NCBI GenBank assembly: GCA_017630215.1
Contig: JAGBVR010000003.1
Location: 103,042 to 167,041 of the forward strand
DNA: 64,000 nt
Direction of reading: 5' to 3'
Source of the DNA: Bacteroidales bacterium
GTDB taxonomy: Bacteria > Bacteroidota > Bacteroidia > Bacteroidales > UBA932
Shown: piece by piece, positions 27,882-36,383 of the stretch
Numbering within the stretch: the stretch's first letter is position 1
Layout of the letters: each line of letters begins with the position of its first letter
The notes under the pieces: model-generated
What the model saw: only the letters and a program-made list of their open reading frames with translations
What the model was told of the DNA's origin: nothing
The model's database searches: none
Program-made: the position numbers and the translations under genes

Positions 27882-27995
27882 TTATTTAGATTTAAGTTCT
27901 GTACCTTTTTTGATTTTGCGCACACAATAAGTAATGATGCTTATTGCAATCAGCGTCAGAGCTATCATAGCTATAGTTGATAATACATTACACAT
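27882..27995 (-). CDS. Small single-span membrane protein (37 aa) before the acyl-CoA synthetase
   Basis: Read from the minus strand: ATG at 27995, TAA at 27882-27884. The sequence begins MCNVLSTIAMIALTLIAISI and ends in the basic tail VRKIKKGTELKSK, a clear one-helix inner-membrane peptide with positive residues inside. It ends 5 bases before the synthetase start, so the two are probably cotranslated. It could anchor or regulate the synthetase; no homologue is known to me. Confidence 0.55.
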   Translation of the reverse strand: MCNVLSTIAMIALTLIAISIITYCVRKIKKGTELKSK

Positions 27996-28090
27996 AGGGG
28001 CTTACATCGTTTAAGGCCGCAAAATTACAACAACACCGGTCAATTATAGAAAATATGTTGTAGGGACAAGATAAAAGAAGCGAATGACAG

Positions 28091-28121
28091 TATTTAGGGA
28101 TAAAAAACGATATTTAGGGAT
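28091..28121 (+). promoter_or_regulatory. Direct repeat, likely LytTR operator
   Basis: TATTTAGGGAT occurs at 28091-28101 and again at 28111-28121, a 20-bp period of about two helical turns. LytTR proteins bind paired direct repeats with this kind of spacing. It lies just upstream of the promoter box of the LytTR gene, so autoregulation is likely. Confidence 0.55.
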
Positions 28122-28138
28122 GTTTGACAAAAAGTTTT

Positions 28139-28146
28139 TATCTTTG
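28139..28146 (+). promoter_or_regulatory. Probable promoter -7 box of the LytTR gene
   Basis: TATCTTTG, 17 bases before the ATG at 28163. It argues against the longer frame starting at 28124. Confidence 0.6.
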
Positions 28147-28162
28147 TCCCTATAATTTCGGT

Positions 28163-28975
28163 ATGAAAATCAGGACAAAAGACAACATCATCCTATCGGG
28201 AGCGAGCACTATAATGCATTCATTGATAGTGCCTCTTTTCGTATTGATATTTACAATATATTACAGACCCTCGGGCGTATATAACGTCCTCCAGATGGAG
28301 GATTATTCCTTTGCATTCAATGCTACTATGCTATTCTGCATAGTTCTGGTATCCATTTCCATCACCCGAGGATGGCTGTACCTGATAGCAAAATATAAAG
28401 AAGTATCTCATCGCATCTATCTCCTTTGGTGCATTGGAGAGACACTGACTGCCTCTCTGTTCGTATCTTTGTATATAGTACTCATGAACAGTGGTTCGAT
28501 ACCGTTTTTTGAAATTGCCGGTTCGTCATTCATTACAATGGCGGCCACTTGCATATACCCTTATGGATTCCTGTGGCTTGGTCTGGAACTGTACGCCAAA
28601 AACAATGAAGAAGACACCCCTGCTGAAGATAATTCATTGATACGTTTCTATGACGAATACAGCAAACTCCGTTTTGTCATAGCTCCTGAGGCAGTAATTT
28701 TCATAAAATCAGAGGACAACTATGTCCAGATACACTATCTGGATAAAAACAAGACAAAGAAATTCATCCTCCGTTCCTCTATGCGAGCATTAGAAGAAGA
28801 TCTGGCCAAACACGGTCTTGTGCGCTGTCATAGATCATATTTCATCAATCCTTCATTCATCAGAATAGTCCACAGGGATTCTGCCGGACTGATAGTTGCG
28901 GATCTGAATCAGGACGGATACGAAAGCATCCCGATATCTCGCAAATATCAGGATGCCATCACAAAACTTTTATAA
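28163..28975 (+). CDS. Membrane-bound LytTR-family transcriptional regulator
   Basis: 270 residues from the ATG at 28163 (MKIRTKDNIILSG). Four hydrophobic segments span about residues 15-140 (IVPLFVLIFTIYY, ATMLFCIVLVSI, LTASLFVSLYIVL, FITMAATCIYPYGFLWLGL). The C-terminal LytTR DNA-binding domain at about 170-268 has the hallmark IKSEDNYVQIHYLD, LRSSMRALEEDL and CHRSYFIN. There is no receiver domain, so the membrane part probably senses the signal. A direct repeat upstream suggests autoregulation. It converges with the DUF6377 regulator, with 6 bases between their stops. Confidence 0.9.
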   Translation: MKIRTKDNIILSGASTIMHSLIVPLFVLIFTIYYRPSGVYNVLQMEDYSFAFNATMLFCIVLVSISITRGWLYLIAKYKEVSHRIYLLWCIGETLTASLFVSLYIVLMNSGSIPFFEIAGSSFITMAATCIYPYGFLWLGLELYAKNNEEDTPAEDNSLIRFYDEYSKLRFVIAPEAVIFIKSEDNYVQIHYLDKNKTKKFILRSSMRALEEDLAKHGLVRCHRSYFINPSFIRIVHRDSAGLIVADLNQDGYESIPISRKYQDAITKLL

Positions 28976-28981
28976 TAAGGG

Positions 28982-30619
28982 TTATTCAATATTCCGCACA
29001 GCTTCCTCGAACTCGCTTCTGGAACCACGGGCCTTGTTCTTTATCTTGGCCCTGTAATTATATATGGTATTGGCCGAATAATGGAGAAGCGAGGCTATCT
29101 TGCTGGAGTCAGTGATTCCAAGCTTTATAAGTGCGAATATTCGAAGTTCGGGGGTAAGAATATCGTCACCTTTGGGCACAATGGCAGCTCCATCCGCCAG
29201 AAGTTCGTTGAACTTATCCACAAAGTCAGGATAAAGATTCACGAAAGTCTCATCAAACATCTTATAGAACTCCTGTATATCGTCATCCATTGATGGCAGA
29301 AGTTCGATCTCCTGCTCCAGAACCTTCGTATTGCCCTGTCGGATAGCTTTCAGTACGTGATGACGATATTGGCGTGTCTTGCTTATATTTTCGGACAATA
29401 TACCAAGAAAAAGAGCAATATACTCCTGCTTCACCTTATCAGCCTCCTGCATCTGGGAGTTCAGAGCCAGCAGGCGGTTGTTGATAGCTGTCAGATCTCG
29501 GTTACGTTCATCGATCTGCAAATACGATTCCTGAAGCTTATGCCTCATTGAGTCAAGAATCTGCTGACGCTTGTAGATAAGCAGGAGAAGGAAAAGGAGT
29601 AAGGCCAATAAGGCAATTGCCACACCCATCATCATAGCCATCCTCTTTGTCTGGCGGAGATGCTTATCCTGATAAGCCTGCTCGATTTCAGGGAAAAACT
29701 TCGAGATCTGCCATGCTCTTAGTTTTCCATTATAGGCCAAGGCATCAGCCATACAATGGTCCGCGACATATCGGAAAGCTCTGTCAATATCACCGCGTTC
29801 GAAAAGGATGCGCGAAATCTCATTCAGGGAAGCATAATCATTGGTCGCACACATGATATCTGCAATGGCAGAACGGATCAGCCACTCTTCCCTTTCAGGG
29901 CCGTCGAAAGTATTGGCATAAAAATAACTTGCGCGAGCATATTCCGGCGTATTGACCTCCGTACATCCCATCATCTTGTAAGCATATTCCCTTGCTTTCA
30001 GAATATTCTGCGCTGATTCCGATTCTTCACGTTTGAGATCGTACCAGTCAAGGGTTTCTTCCGGCGTGATTTCGAGAAGAACAGACCTGAAATGATCCCT
30101 TTTTGCCCCTTTTTCCGCATACACATCATCTGAGGAAGTGTAGGCCATAGTCTCTCCGTAGAAACAATGAGCGGCCTGATAATATGACTTCAGAAGTTCA
30201 TGCGGCACCTGATCCACCGAGTAACTGTTAAGAATGTCCCCCGCCTCAACATGATATCCGGCCATCGTATAGACCTCGACAAGGATGAAATCCGTCTCCA
30301 TCACCTTGCTCCTTTGCCCGGTATTTACTGCAAGCTCGCGATTCTGCAGCAGGCAGGACAAGGTGGCGTCAAAACTATGCGTCCTGTAGGCAATGGCCAT
30401 TCGCTTGCGTATATTATAGATCTGCTCCGGATCTGCCTGTTCCTCCAGTACATCCTCCAGCACAGCAATCCTCCTTGTAAAGTAACCGTTATAGGTATCC
30501 TTCATTTCAAGAGTATCGTCCAAAAGTTTCAGGATAGCGTTTTCCTGAGTTTTTTCACAAGAAAATATTGTAATCGCTCCAAGAATCAAAGCAGATAATA
30601 AATGGATAATATTTTTCAT
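28982..30619 (-). CDS. DUF6377-type membrane regulator with TPR-like sensor and HTH
   Basis: 545 residues from the ATG at 30619 (MKNIIHLLSALILG); a start 7 codons upstream would precede the probable transcript start. The N-terminus is a signal with a FSC lipobox-like end, followed by about 300 residues of helical, TPR-like repeats in the periplasm. A membrane helix follows at about 320-345 (MMMGVAIALLALLLFLLLLI), then a coiled coil, then a C-terminal LuxR/DUF6377 helix-turn-helix (GITDSSKIASLLHYSANTIY, NYRAKIKNKARG). This layout occurs widely in Bacteroidales regulators of nutrient or surface loci. Divergent from the Omp28-like lipoprotein operon, its likely target. Confidence 0.82.
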   Translation of the reverse strand: MKNIIHLLSALILGAITIFSCEKTQENAILKLLDDTLEMKDTYNGYFTRRIAVLEDVLEEQADPEQIYNIRKRMAIAYRTHSFDATLSCLLQNRELAVNTGQRSKVMETDFILVEVYTMAGYHVEAGDILNSYSVDQVPHELLKSYYQAAHCFYGETMAYTSSDDVYAEKGAKRDHFRSVLLEITPEETLDWYDLKREESESAQNILKAREYAYKMMGCTEVNTPEYARASYFYANTFDGPEREEWLIRSAIADIMCATNDYASLNEISRILFERGDIDRAFRYVADHCMADALAYNGKLRAWQISKFFPEIEQAYQDKHLRQTKRMAMMMGVAIALLALLLFLLLLIYKRQQILDSMRHKLQESYLQIDERNRDLTAINNRLLALNSQMQEADKVKQEYIALFLGILSENISKTRQYRHHVLKAIRQGNTKVLEQEIELLPSMDDDIQEFYKMFDETFVNLYPDFVDKFNELLADGAAIVPKGDDILTPELRIFALIKLGITDSSKIASLLHYSANTIYNYRAKIKNKARGSRSEFEEAVRNIE

Positions 30620-30637
30620 AGCGGCATAATAGACAAG

Positions 30638-30665
30638 CAAATATACAATTAATTTTTTACCTTTG
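30638..30665. promoter_or_regulatory. Divergent promoter pair between the DUF6377 gene and the Omp28-like operon
   Basis: TATATTTG on the minus strand (30638-30645), 18 bases from the DUF6377 start, and TACCTTTG on the plus strand (30658-30665), 34 bases before the ATG at 30700. Both match TAnnTTTG. Confidence 0.6.
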
Positions 30666-30699
30666 CGACCGAATCCCCAATCACACTAGTATATCATTT

Positions 30700-31809
30700 A
30701 TGAAATTCAGATTTTTCTTATTATCAGTCGCGGCAATCATTACCGCCGCATGCACAGGCAATGATCCGGAAGCTCCGTCAGAAGAGCTCGTAGGCAGTAT
30801 TGAACTGTCTGTAGACAAATCTCTTATCAAATGCGACGGTTCAGACAAGGCGACATTTTCTGTGATCCTGACCGACAGCAACGGCAAGGAACACGATGTC
30901 ACATCTTCGTCTGACATTTACTCAAATGCCACTCAGGCCATGCTTGATGGCAATACTTTCGTAACTACAGAGAGTGGCGAATATAGTTTCTATGCAATGT
31001 ACGGCCTCAGCATCTCGAAAGAAATCAAGGTCACAGCCATCGACAACATCGTAGACCTTCCGACTGACCCTCAGGAAGGAAGCACATCATTCAAGCACCG
31101 TATGCTGCTGATACAGCACACCGGCACCAACTGTCCAAACTGTCCGAGAATGATGGATTCTCTCAAAGACCTGGCTGAGGACCCGACATACAATGATCTC
31201 TACACCCATGTAGCCTCCCATTCTTACAATGAGAATGGAATCGGTGACGATGCATATTCTCCTGCGGCAGTAACACTTTCCGGAGAATTCTGCAGCGGAT
31301 TCTATCCGGACCTTACTTTCAATCTCACCAAGGAGAACACCGGTACAGACCTCAGGGAGATCAAAGCAAAGATCGAGGAGCTCAAGAAAGACAAGGCTGA
31401 AGCCGGCATCTGCGCCGCAGTCCAGACCAGTGGAAACGCCATCCTGGTCAACACTGAAATCAAGGTGGCAAGGGACAATCAGTACCGCATCAGCGTATGG
31501 GTACTCGAAGATGACATCTATTCTCGCCAGAGCGGCGCAAGCGAAAGCTGGTACAATACACACGAAAACGCTCTCCGCTACATGCACGGCACATCTGTCA
31601 TCAGCAAAATTTACGGAGAGAAGGCAGGCTCCCTCAAAGCAGGAGACAAGAAGTCAATCGAAGTCAGCATCCCTGTTGAATCAAACTGGAAGGTGGAGAA
31701 CTGCGAAGTAATGATAATCGTATCTTCAGCTGACCAGTCAGGAAACTACGAGCTTGTAAACAGCATCGTCTGCCCTGTAGGTGAGTCAGTTGCATATGAG
31801 TATATTTAA
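30700..31809 (+). CDS. Omp28-related lipoprotein with thioredoxin-like CxxC
   Basis: 369 residues with a lipoprotein signal (IITAAC, Cys18). An immunoglobulin-like region covers about 35-115, followed by an Omp28-type thioredoxin-like domain from about 130 with HTGTNCPNCPRMMDSL, a CPNC motif that may be redox-active or may bind metal. The C-terminal 120 residues are beta-rich. Omp28 relatives are outer-membrane surface lipoproteins, some proposed as adhesins; the exact role is unknown. First gene of an operon with the BACON protein 24 bases downstream, divergent from the DUF6377 regulator. Confidence 0.82.
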   Translation: MKFRFFLLSVAAIITAACTGNDPEAPSEELVGSIELSVDKSLIKCDGSDKATFSVILTDSNGKEHDVTSSSDIYSNATQAMLDGNTFVTTESGEYSFYAMYGLSISKEIKVTAIDNIVDLPTDPQEGSTSFKHRMLLIQHTGTNCPNCPRMMDSLKDLAEDPTYNDLYTHVASHSYNENGIGDDAYSPAAVTLSGEFCSGFYPDLTFNLTKENTGTDLREIKAKIEELKKDKAEAGICAAVQTSGNAILVNTEIKVARDNQYRISVWVLEDDIYSRQSGASESWYNTHENALRYMHGTSVISKIYGEKAGSLKAGDKKSIEVSIPVESNWKVENCEVMIIVSSADQSGNYELVNSIVCPVGESVAYEYI

Positions 31810-31833
31810 TAATATCATCCAATAAAACATTTT

Positions 31834-34260
31834 ATGAAAACAAACAGATTGTTCATTGTTATGGCTACGATTGCGGCGGCCACGGCTTCCTGCAACGAAA
31901 TCGAGCCAGAGGTGGCTGCTCCTGTGATTGAGCTTGCCTCTGAAAAGGTGCAGCTCACCTCGGAAGGTGAGACTGTACAGGTAGCATACAACATCGCCAA
32001 TCCGGCAGAAGGAGTCAATATCACCGTGACAGAGGATGCCGATTGGCTTGAAGTCAATGCCGCAAAGCCACGTATCCTCGAATTCTCAGCTACTGTCAAT
32101 GACACCGATGCTGTGCGTCAGGCTGAGGTTACCATCTCTTACGAAGGAGCGGAAAACAAGGTCATCACTGTATCACAGGATGCTTGGGTAGCTCCTCTTG
32201 CAATCACTGTTCACGAGACTGACGCGACTACGGCGACATTCTCTGTAGCAGCCGCTGATGCTGACCTTACATGGGTTGCTCAGTGCGTTGGTAAAGAGTG
32301 GTGGGACAGCTATGAGTCTGAGGCAAAGGTTTTTGAAGAGGATATGTCTTACTTCCAGTGGATGGCCAGCGATTATGGCATGTCACTTCAGGAGTATCTT
32401 TCTACAGTTCTTCTCAAGGGAAGCCTTGAAAACCTCAAGTTCAAGGGTCTCGATCCTCTTTCAGACTATGTCATCTATGTTTACGGTATGACAACAGAGG
32501 GAGAGCCTACCACATCCATCTACTCTGCAGAGATCAGCACCACAGAGCCATATGATGGTCCTATCACCTTCGACATACAGGTATCAGAGGAGAATCACGT
32601 AATGGACATCACCATCACTCCATCACACGAGGGTGTTGCCTACTATTGGGACATCATGGATGAAGCTACTTTCAATGAGTGGGGCGGTGAGGTTCCATCT
32701 GCAATCCAGAACTACATCGACTTTGAGGTAGAGGATTATCTCTACTGGGGTGACATCTACGATGCATCAGAGTATTACGAGTGGTACTCTACAATAGGCA
32801 CCAACAACTCACAGTTCGAATCAATCGCAGGTACAAAGTACATCATCTATGCAAGCAAATGGGGAACTGACTGTAAGCTTACAGGTGAGACAGAATATGT
32901 ATGGTTCGAGACAGAGCCAGTACAGCCTTCTGACAACCAGATTACCTTGACTGCTTCAAATCCTACCCAGTCTTCTATCGACATCACTACCACCACTACC
33001 AACAATGACCCTTATGTCATTCTTGCAGAACCATCAGAGTGGTGCGGCTGGAATGAGATGAGCGACCAGGAAATTTATGACTACGTAATGGCATACTATG
33101 GTACTTGGCTGATTACAGACTACATCTGCCAGGGTAATCTGACTGACGCTCGCTTCTATGACCTTGATGCAGGCACAGAGTACACTGTGATCGCTTTCGG
33201 TTATGAGGCAGGTACAATGACAACAGGCGTACAGAAGACCACCATCAAGACTCTCGATGCAGGTAACCCTGAAGACTGCACATTCGAGTTCGAGATCATG
33301 GAAACGACAGCCACCACCGTATATGCTATGGTAGATCCTTCTGACAGCGGATATGACTACTATTGGTTCGCATACGACGTGAATGCTACCGCAGACGACG
33401 TAAAGGCCCACATCAACGGTCTGATCGACGAGTGGTACTATGGCGACTACGACGAGTTCGCATACTGGGAGCTTTCTAAGGGAGCAAGCGAAGGTGAGAT
33501 CACATACCTCACACCTGAGACAGAGTACAAGCTTGGCGCTGTTCTTATGGGCAGAAACGGAGAATTCCTTTCAGACGTACACTTCAGCGAACCGTTCAAG
33601 ACTTTGGCAATGCAGTATGCTGACATCACAGTTTCTGCTACTTTCGACAAGTATTATGACGGTGATGCACTCGCCGCCGCTGTGACTGACACATACGACC
33701 AGTACAAGGGTTTTGCTATGCTCCCTGTAAACATTTCTGTGGAGGGTGATGACTATGCAGAGCTTTACTGCGCGATCTTCACATACGAGGAAGGCCTTGA
33801 GAACCCTGAGGTATACTCGGACGTAGACCTTTACGGCAGCCTTATCGAGTACGGATATATCTGGGGCGGCGGTCTTTCTGTAAACTATCGTGCACCTTGG
33901 GACACCAAGCTTATGATCGCGGCTATGGCAATGGATTACGAAGGCAACTACAGCCCTGTATACCGCCACGCATTCACACTGACCAAGGATGGTGCGGCTC
34001 CAGTCGAGGACCTCATCGGAACCAAGTCTGCTGACCTCAAGTCTGCCGCAGTATCTGCAGCTCCTGCCCAGCAGAAGATCCAGATCAAGAGAGCCAAGAC
34101 TGAAAGCAGCGACCTCTTCAGCACAAAGGTAGTGAATGCCAAGAAGGCAGAATGCAAGGCCAAGAAGGCAGAGCAGAAGAGAGCGGCGGCTGTCAAGAAG
34201 CTCGAGCTTCGCAAGAACGCAGTAAAACCAATCTCAGACAAGCGTTACTTTGCTGAGTAA
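31834..34260 (+). CDS. Large BACON-domain surface lipoprotein with repeated Ig/FnIII-like modules
   Basis: 808 residues, lipoprotein signal (ATASC, Cys20). A BACON domain at about 35-110 (VAYNIANPAEGVNITVTEDA, DWLEVNA, VITVSQDAW) is followed by five beta-sandwich modules of roughly 115-130 residues, each with an aromatic/acidic insert (QWMASDYGM, YYEWYST, YYGTWLITDY, EWYYGDYDEF) and a TEY or SDYV-type strand. The last 80 residues turn Lys/Ala-rich (KKAECKAKKAEQKRAAAVKK), odd for an exported protein. Probably binds a polymer outside the cell. Similar in design to the lipoprotein at 49035. Transcribed with the Omp28-like gene. Confidence 0.78.
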   Translation: MKTNRLFIVMATIAAATASCNEIEPEVAAPVIELASEKVQLTSEGETVQVAYNIANPAEGVNITVTEDADWLEVNAAKPRILEFSATVNDTDAVRQAEVTISYEGAENKVITVSQDAWVAPLAITVHETDATTATFSVAAADADLTWVAQCVGKEWWDSYESEAKVFEEDMSYFQWMASDYGMSLQEYLSTVLLKGSLENLKFKGLDPLSDYVIYVYGMTTEGEPTTSIYSAEISTTEPYDGPITFDIQVSEENHVMDITITPSHEGVAYYWDIMDEATFNEWGGEVPSAIQNYIDFEVEDYLYWGDIYDASEYYEWYSTIGTNNSQFESIAGTKYIIYASKWGTDCKLTGETEYVWFETEPVQPSDNQITLTASNPTQSSIDITTTTTNNDPYVILAEPSEWCGWNEMSDQEIYDYVMAYYGTWLITDYICQGNLTDARFYDLDAGTEYTVIAFGYEAGTMTTGVQKTTIKTLDAGNPEDCTFEFEIMETTATTVYAMVDPSDSGYDYYWFAYDVNATADDVKAHINGLIDEWYYGDYDEFAYWELSKGASEGEITYLTPETEYKLGAVLMGRNGEFLSDVHFSEPFKTLAMQYADITVSATFDKYYDGDALAAAVTDTYDQYKGFAMLPVNISVEGDDYAELYCAIFTYEEGLENPEVYSDVDLYGSLIEYGYIWGGGLSVNYRAPWDTKLMIAAMAMDYEGNYSPVYRHAFTLTKDGAAPVEDLIGTKSADLKSAAVSAAPAQQKIQIKRAKTESSDLFSTKVVNAKKAECKAKKAEQKRAAAVKKLELRKNAVKPISDKRYFAE

Positions 34261-34280
34261 GTGATACACATATATTTTAA

Positions 34281-34310
34281 AAGGGGCGGCTGAGTTTTCA
34301 GCCGCCCCTT
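34281..34310. terminator. Bidirectional terminator between convergent operons
   Basis: A perfect 13-bp GC-rich stem, AAGGGGCGGCTGA (34281-34293) with TCAGCCGCCCCTT (34298-34310), between the BACON lipoprotein and the PUL. T/A-rich flanks are present on both sides. Confidence 0.85.
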
Positions 34311-34333
34311 CGTGTATAAACTAAACTTCAGGA

Positions 34334-36328
34334 TTACTTCTTGCGGAAGTCGATAGTACAGTTGAACTTGCTGTCACCGTCGAGAGGCGTACAGTCAGTC
34401 ACTGTCATGACGTAAGTAGCTCCGAGTTCGAGAGGCTGGCGTGCGCCTGCTTCGTCGACCTTGATAAGCTCTACGTTTCCGTATACGTCAAGCCACTTCT
34501 TAGCCTCATCAGTAAGAGTTACAGTACCCCACTCAGCACCCCAGCCTGCCTGACCGAAGAACTTGAATGAAAGCTCTGAATCATACTGCCAACGAACACC
34601 CATAGTTGTGTCGGTAGCCTCACCTGCAACACCTGTGAACTGGTAAACGCCATCCTCTACTTCTGCGAGAGTGATAAGATGTCCGTTATCCCAAGCAAGA
34701 GGACTTGCGATATAAGGATGACCTACACCCCAAGCCATAAATGTAATTGCTCCTTCATCAGCATAAGTAGCAGCCTTACCGTCTTCCTTAACTCTTCTTA
34801 CAGTAACAAACTGCTCAGCAAGATTGAGCTCGAATGAGTAGAAGCCTGATACAGCCTTGAACTTGAGGCCTTCTGCAGTTACCTCGAAATGGTCTGGATC
34901 CACCCACCAGTTTTCAGGACTGTCGATGCCTGAGAATGAAATGATGCTGTTCTGCTCTACAGAAGCCGCCATCACCTTATAGACCTCATTTGACATCTTC
35001 ATTGCACCGACACCATTAACCTTGATGTCGAGCATATTTACAGGGATAACCACTTCCTCGTAAGAAAGTTTTGCAGCCTTCACGCCACCTGTAAGGTCAA
35101 GAGTGAGCTTGTAGCTCTTGCCACCCTTAAGTTCCTTACCCTGGATGTTTCCTGAATCAGTCATATCGAATGCAGGAGCGATGTTTACTTCAGCGTAATC
35201 AGCCTTGACGAACTCGCCACCCCAGCCCTTCTGGTGGAAGAACTTGAAGTCAGCACCTGAAACTGCAAGCTGTCCTGGAGCTGTAAGAGTGAACTGATAA
35301 ACCTTCTCTGAAACCTGTGCCATTGCATAAGCACCCTCTGTAGTGTTCCAGCCTGGTCCGATCACCGGCTTACCGAAGTTTGCACCGATCACCCAAACTG
35401 CACCTGTACAATCTGATGAGAGAGAAAGTGTATTTCCTTCAGCATCCACTGGCTCAACCTTTACATACATGTTCTTGACATCATATGAAAGGAGGTAATA
35501 ACCGTCCACAGCACGGAAAGTAACTTCTGTAAAGTCTTCGTTAACCACGAAGAAGTCATAGTCAACAGTCCAGTTGTTAAGATCCACGATACCGCCGAAG
35601 TCCATTACCTGACCCTGCTTGAGCTCATAAACTGCAGATACATTGGTAGCACCCATTGGAGATGCCTTGAGAGACATGAGGTCTGCAGAGATTGTGTACT
35701 CACCTGCAATACCGGCAGTGAAAGGAATTGAATTTGTGTTGGTAGCGCTGAGTGCCGAGCCATCCCATCCGAGAGTGATGACATCACCCTCAGCATTGAT
35801 TGCAGGAGTTACGAGAACACCCTTCACCTTCTCAGGGAATGAGCCTGAAAGCTCATACTTGTAAGCCTCTACACGTGGAAGAACATAGTCCTCACCTTCC
35901 TCTGTAACGAGAGTAAGGCTCTCGAAGTCAGGGCGCTGAAGCTGTACATAAAGGGTATCGTATGAAAGTCCCATTCCTACATTCTGAGATGCGAATACGA
36001 CTGTAGCGATTCCATCAGGAACATCCTTATAAAGAGGAGCCTGGATAGTTCCCTCGTAAGTACCGTTCTCCTTTGTTCTGATAGTCACATTGTTTACCTC
36101 AGTCTCATCATAGAGAAGCTTTGCCTTGAGTGTAGAAAGAGCAAAATCCTTGTCATTGATGCTTACTGAGAACTTGATGTCTGCACCCATATAAGTGCTT
36201 TCAGTACAGCTGTTTACGGTCATTTCAGGACCGATGTCAGTAGTTCTGAACTCAGGCTCTCTCTGGCAGGATGCCAAAGCCACGGCACCTGCGAGAGCTA
36301 CTGCTGCTATTTTGAATATCTTGTTCAT
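34334..36328 (-). CDS. PUL surface glycan-binding lipoprotein, SusE/F-like position (DUF5125/DUF5121-like)
   Basis: 664 residues, lipoprotein signal ALASC (Cys21). All-beta, with two related halves: each has a VDYDFFVV or WWVDPDHFEV strand followed by FRAVDGYYLL or FKAVSGFYSF, then a segment ending FKFFHQKGWGGE or FKFFGQAGWGAEW. The internal duplication and aromatic residues suit carbohydrate binding at the cell surface. Last gene after susC-susD-GH30 on the same strand, the usual place for a surface glycan-binding protein. DUF5125/DUF5121 is my best family guess and has not been searched. Confidence 0.7.
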   Translation of the reverse strand: MNKIFKIAAVALAGAVALASCQREPEFRTTDIGPEMTVNSCTESTYMGADIKFSVSINDKDFALSTLKAKLLYDETEVNNVTIRTKENGTYEGTIQAPLYKDVPDGIATVVFASQNVGMGLSYDTLYVQLQRPDFESLTLVTEEGEDYVLPRVEAYKYELSGSFPEKVKGVLVTPAINAEGDVITLGWDGSALSATNTNSIPFTAGIAGEYTISADLMSLKASPMGATNVSAVYELKQGQVMDFGGIVDLNNWTVDYDFFVVNEDFTEVTFRAVDGYYLLSYDVKNMYVKVEPVDAEGNTLSLSSDCTGAVWVIGANFGKPVIGPGWNTTEGAYAMAQVSEKVYQFTLTAPGQLAVSGADFKFFHQKGWGGEFVKADYAEVNIAPAFDMTDSGNIQGKELKGGKSYKLTLDLTGGVKAAKLSYEEVVIPVNMLDIKVNGVGAMKMSNEVYKVMAASVEQNSIISFSGIDSPENWWVDPDHFEVTAEGLKFKAVSGFYSFELNLAEQFVTVRRVKEDGKAATYADEGAITFMAWGVGHPYIASPLAWDNGHLITLAEVEDGVYQFTGVAGEATDTTMGVRWQYDSELSFKFFGQAGWGAEWGTVTLTDEAKKWLDVYGNVELIKVDEAGARQPLELGATYVMTVTDCTPLDGDSKFNCTIDFRKK

Positions 36329-36352
36329 TTTTATTGTTTTTTAATGTTTTGG

Positions 36353-36373
36353 ATCCCCGGTCAGGCCGGGGAT
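36353..36373. repeat. Hairpin ATCCCCGG...CCGGGGAT between GH30 and the surface lipoprotein
   Basis: An 8-bp perfect stem (36353-36360 with 36366-36373) followed by GACA. It has no T-run, so it is more likely a processing or stability element in the PUL mRNA, or a family 1-like repeat, than a terminator. Confidence 0.5.
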
Positions 36374-36383
36374 GACATTGTCA

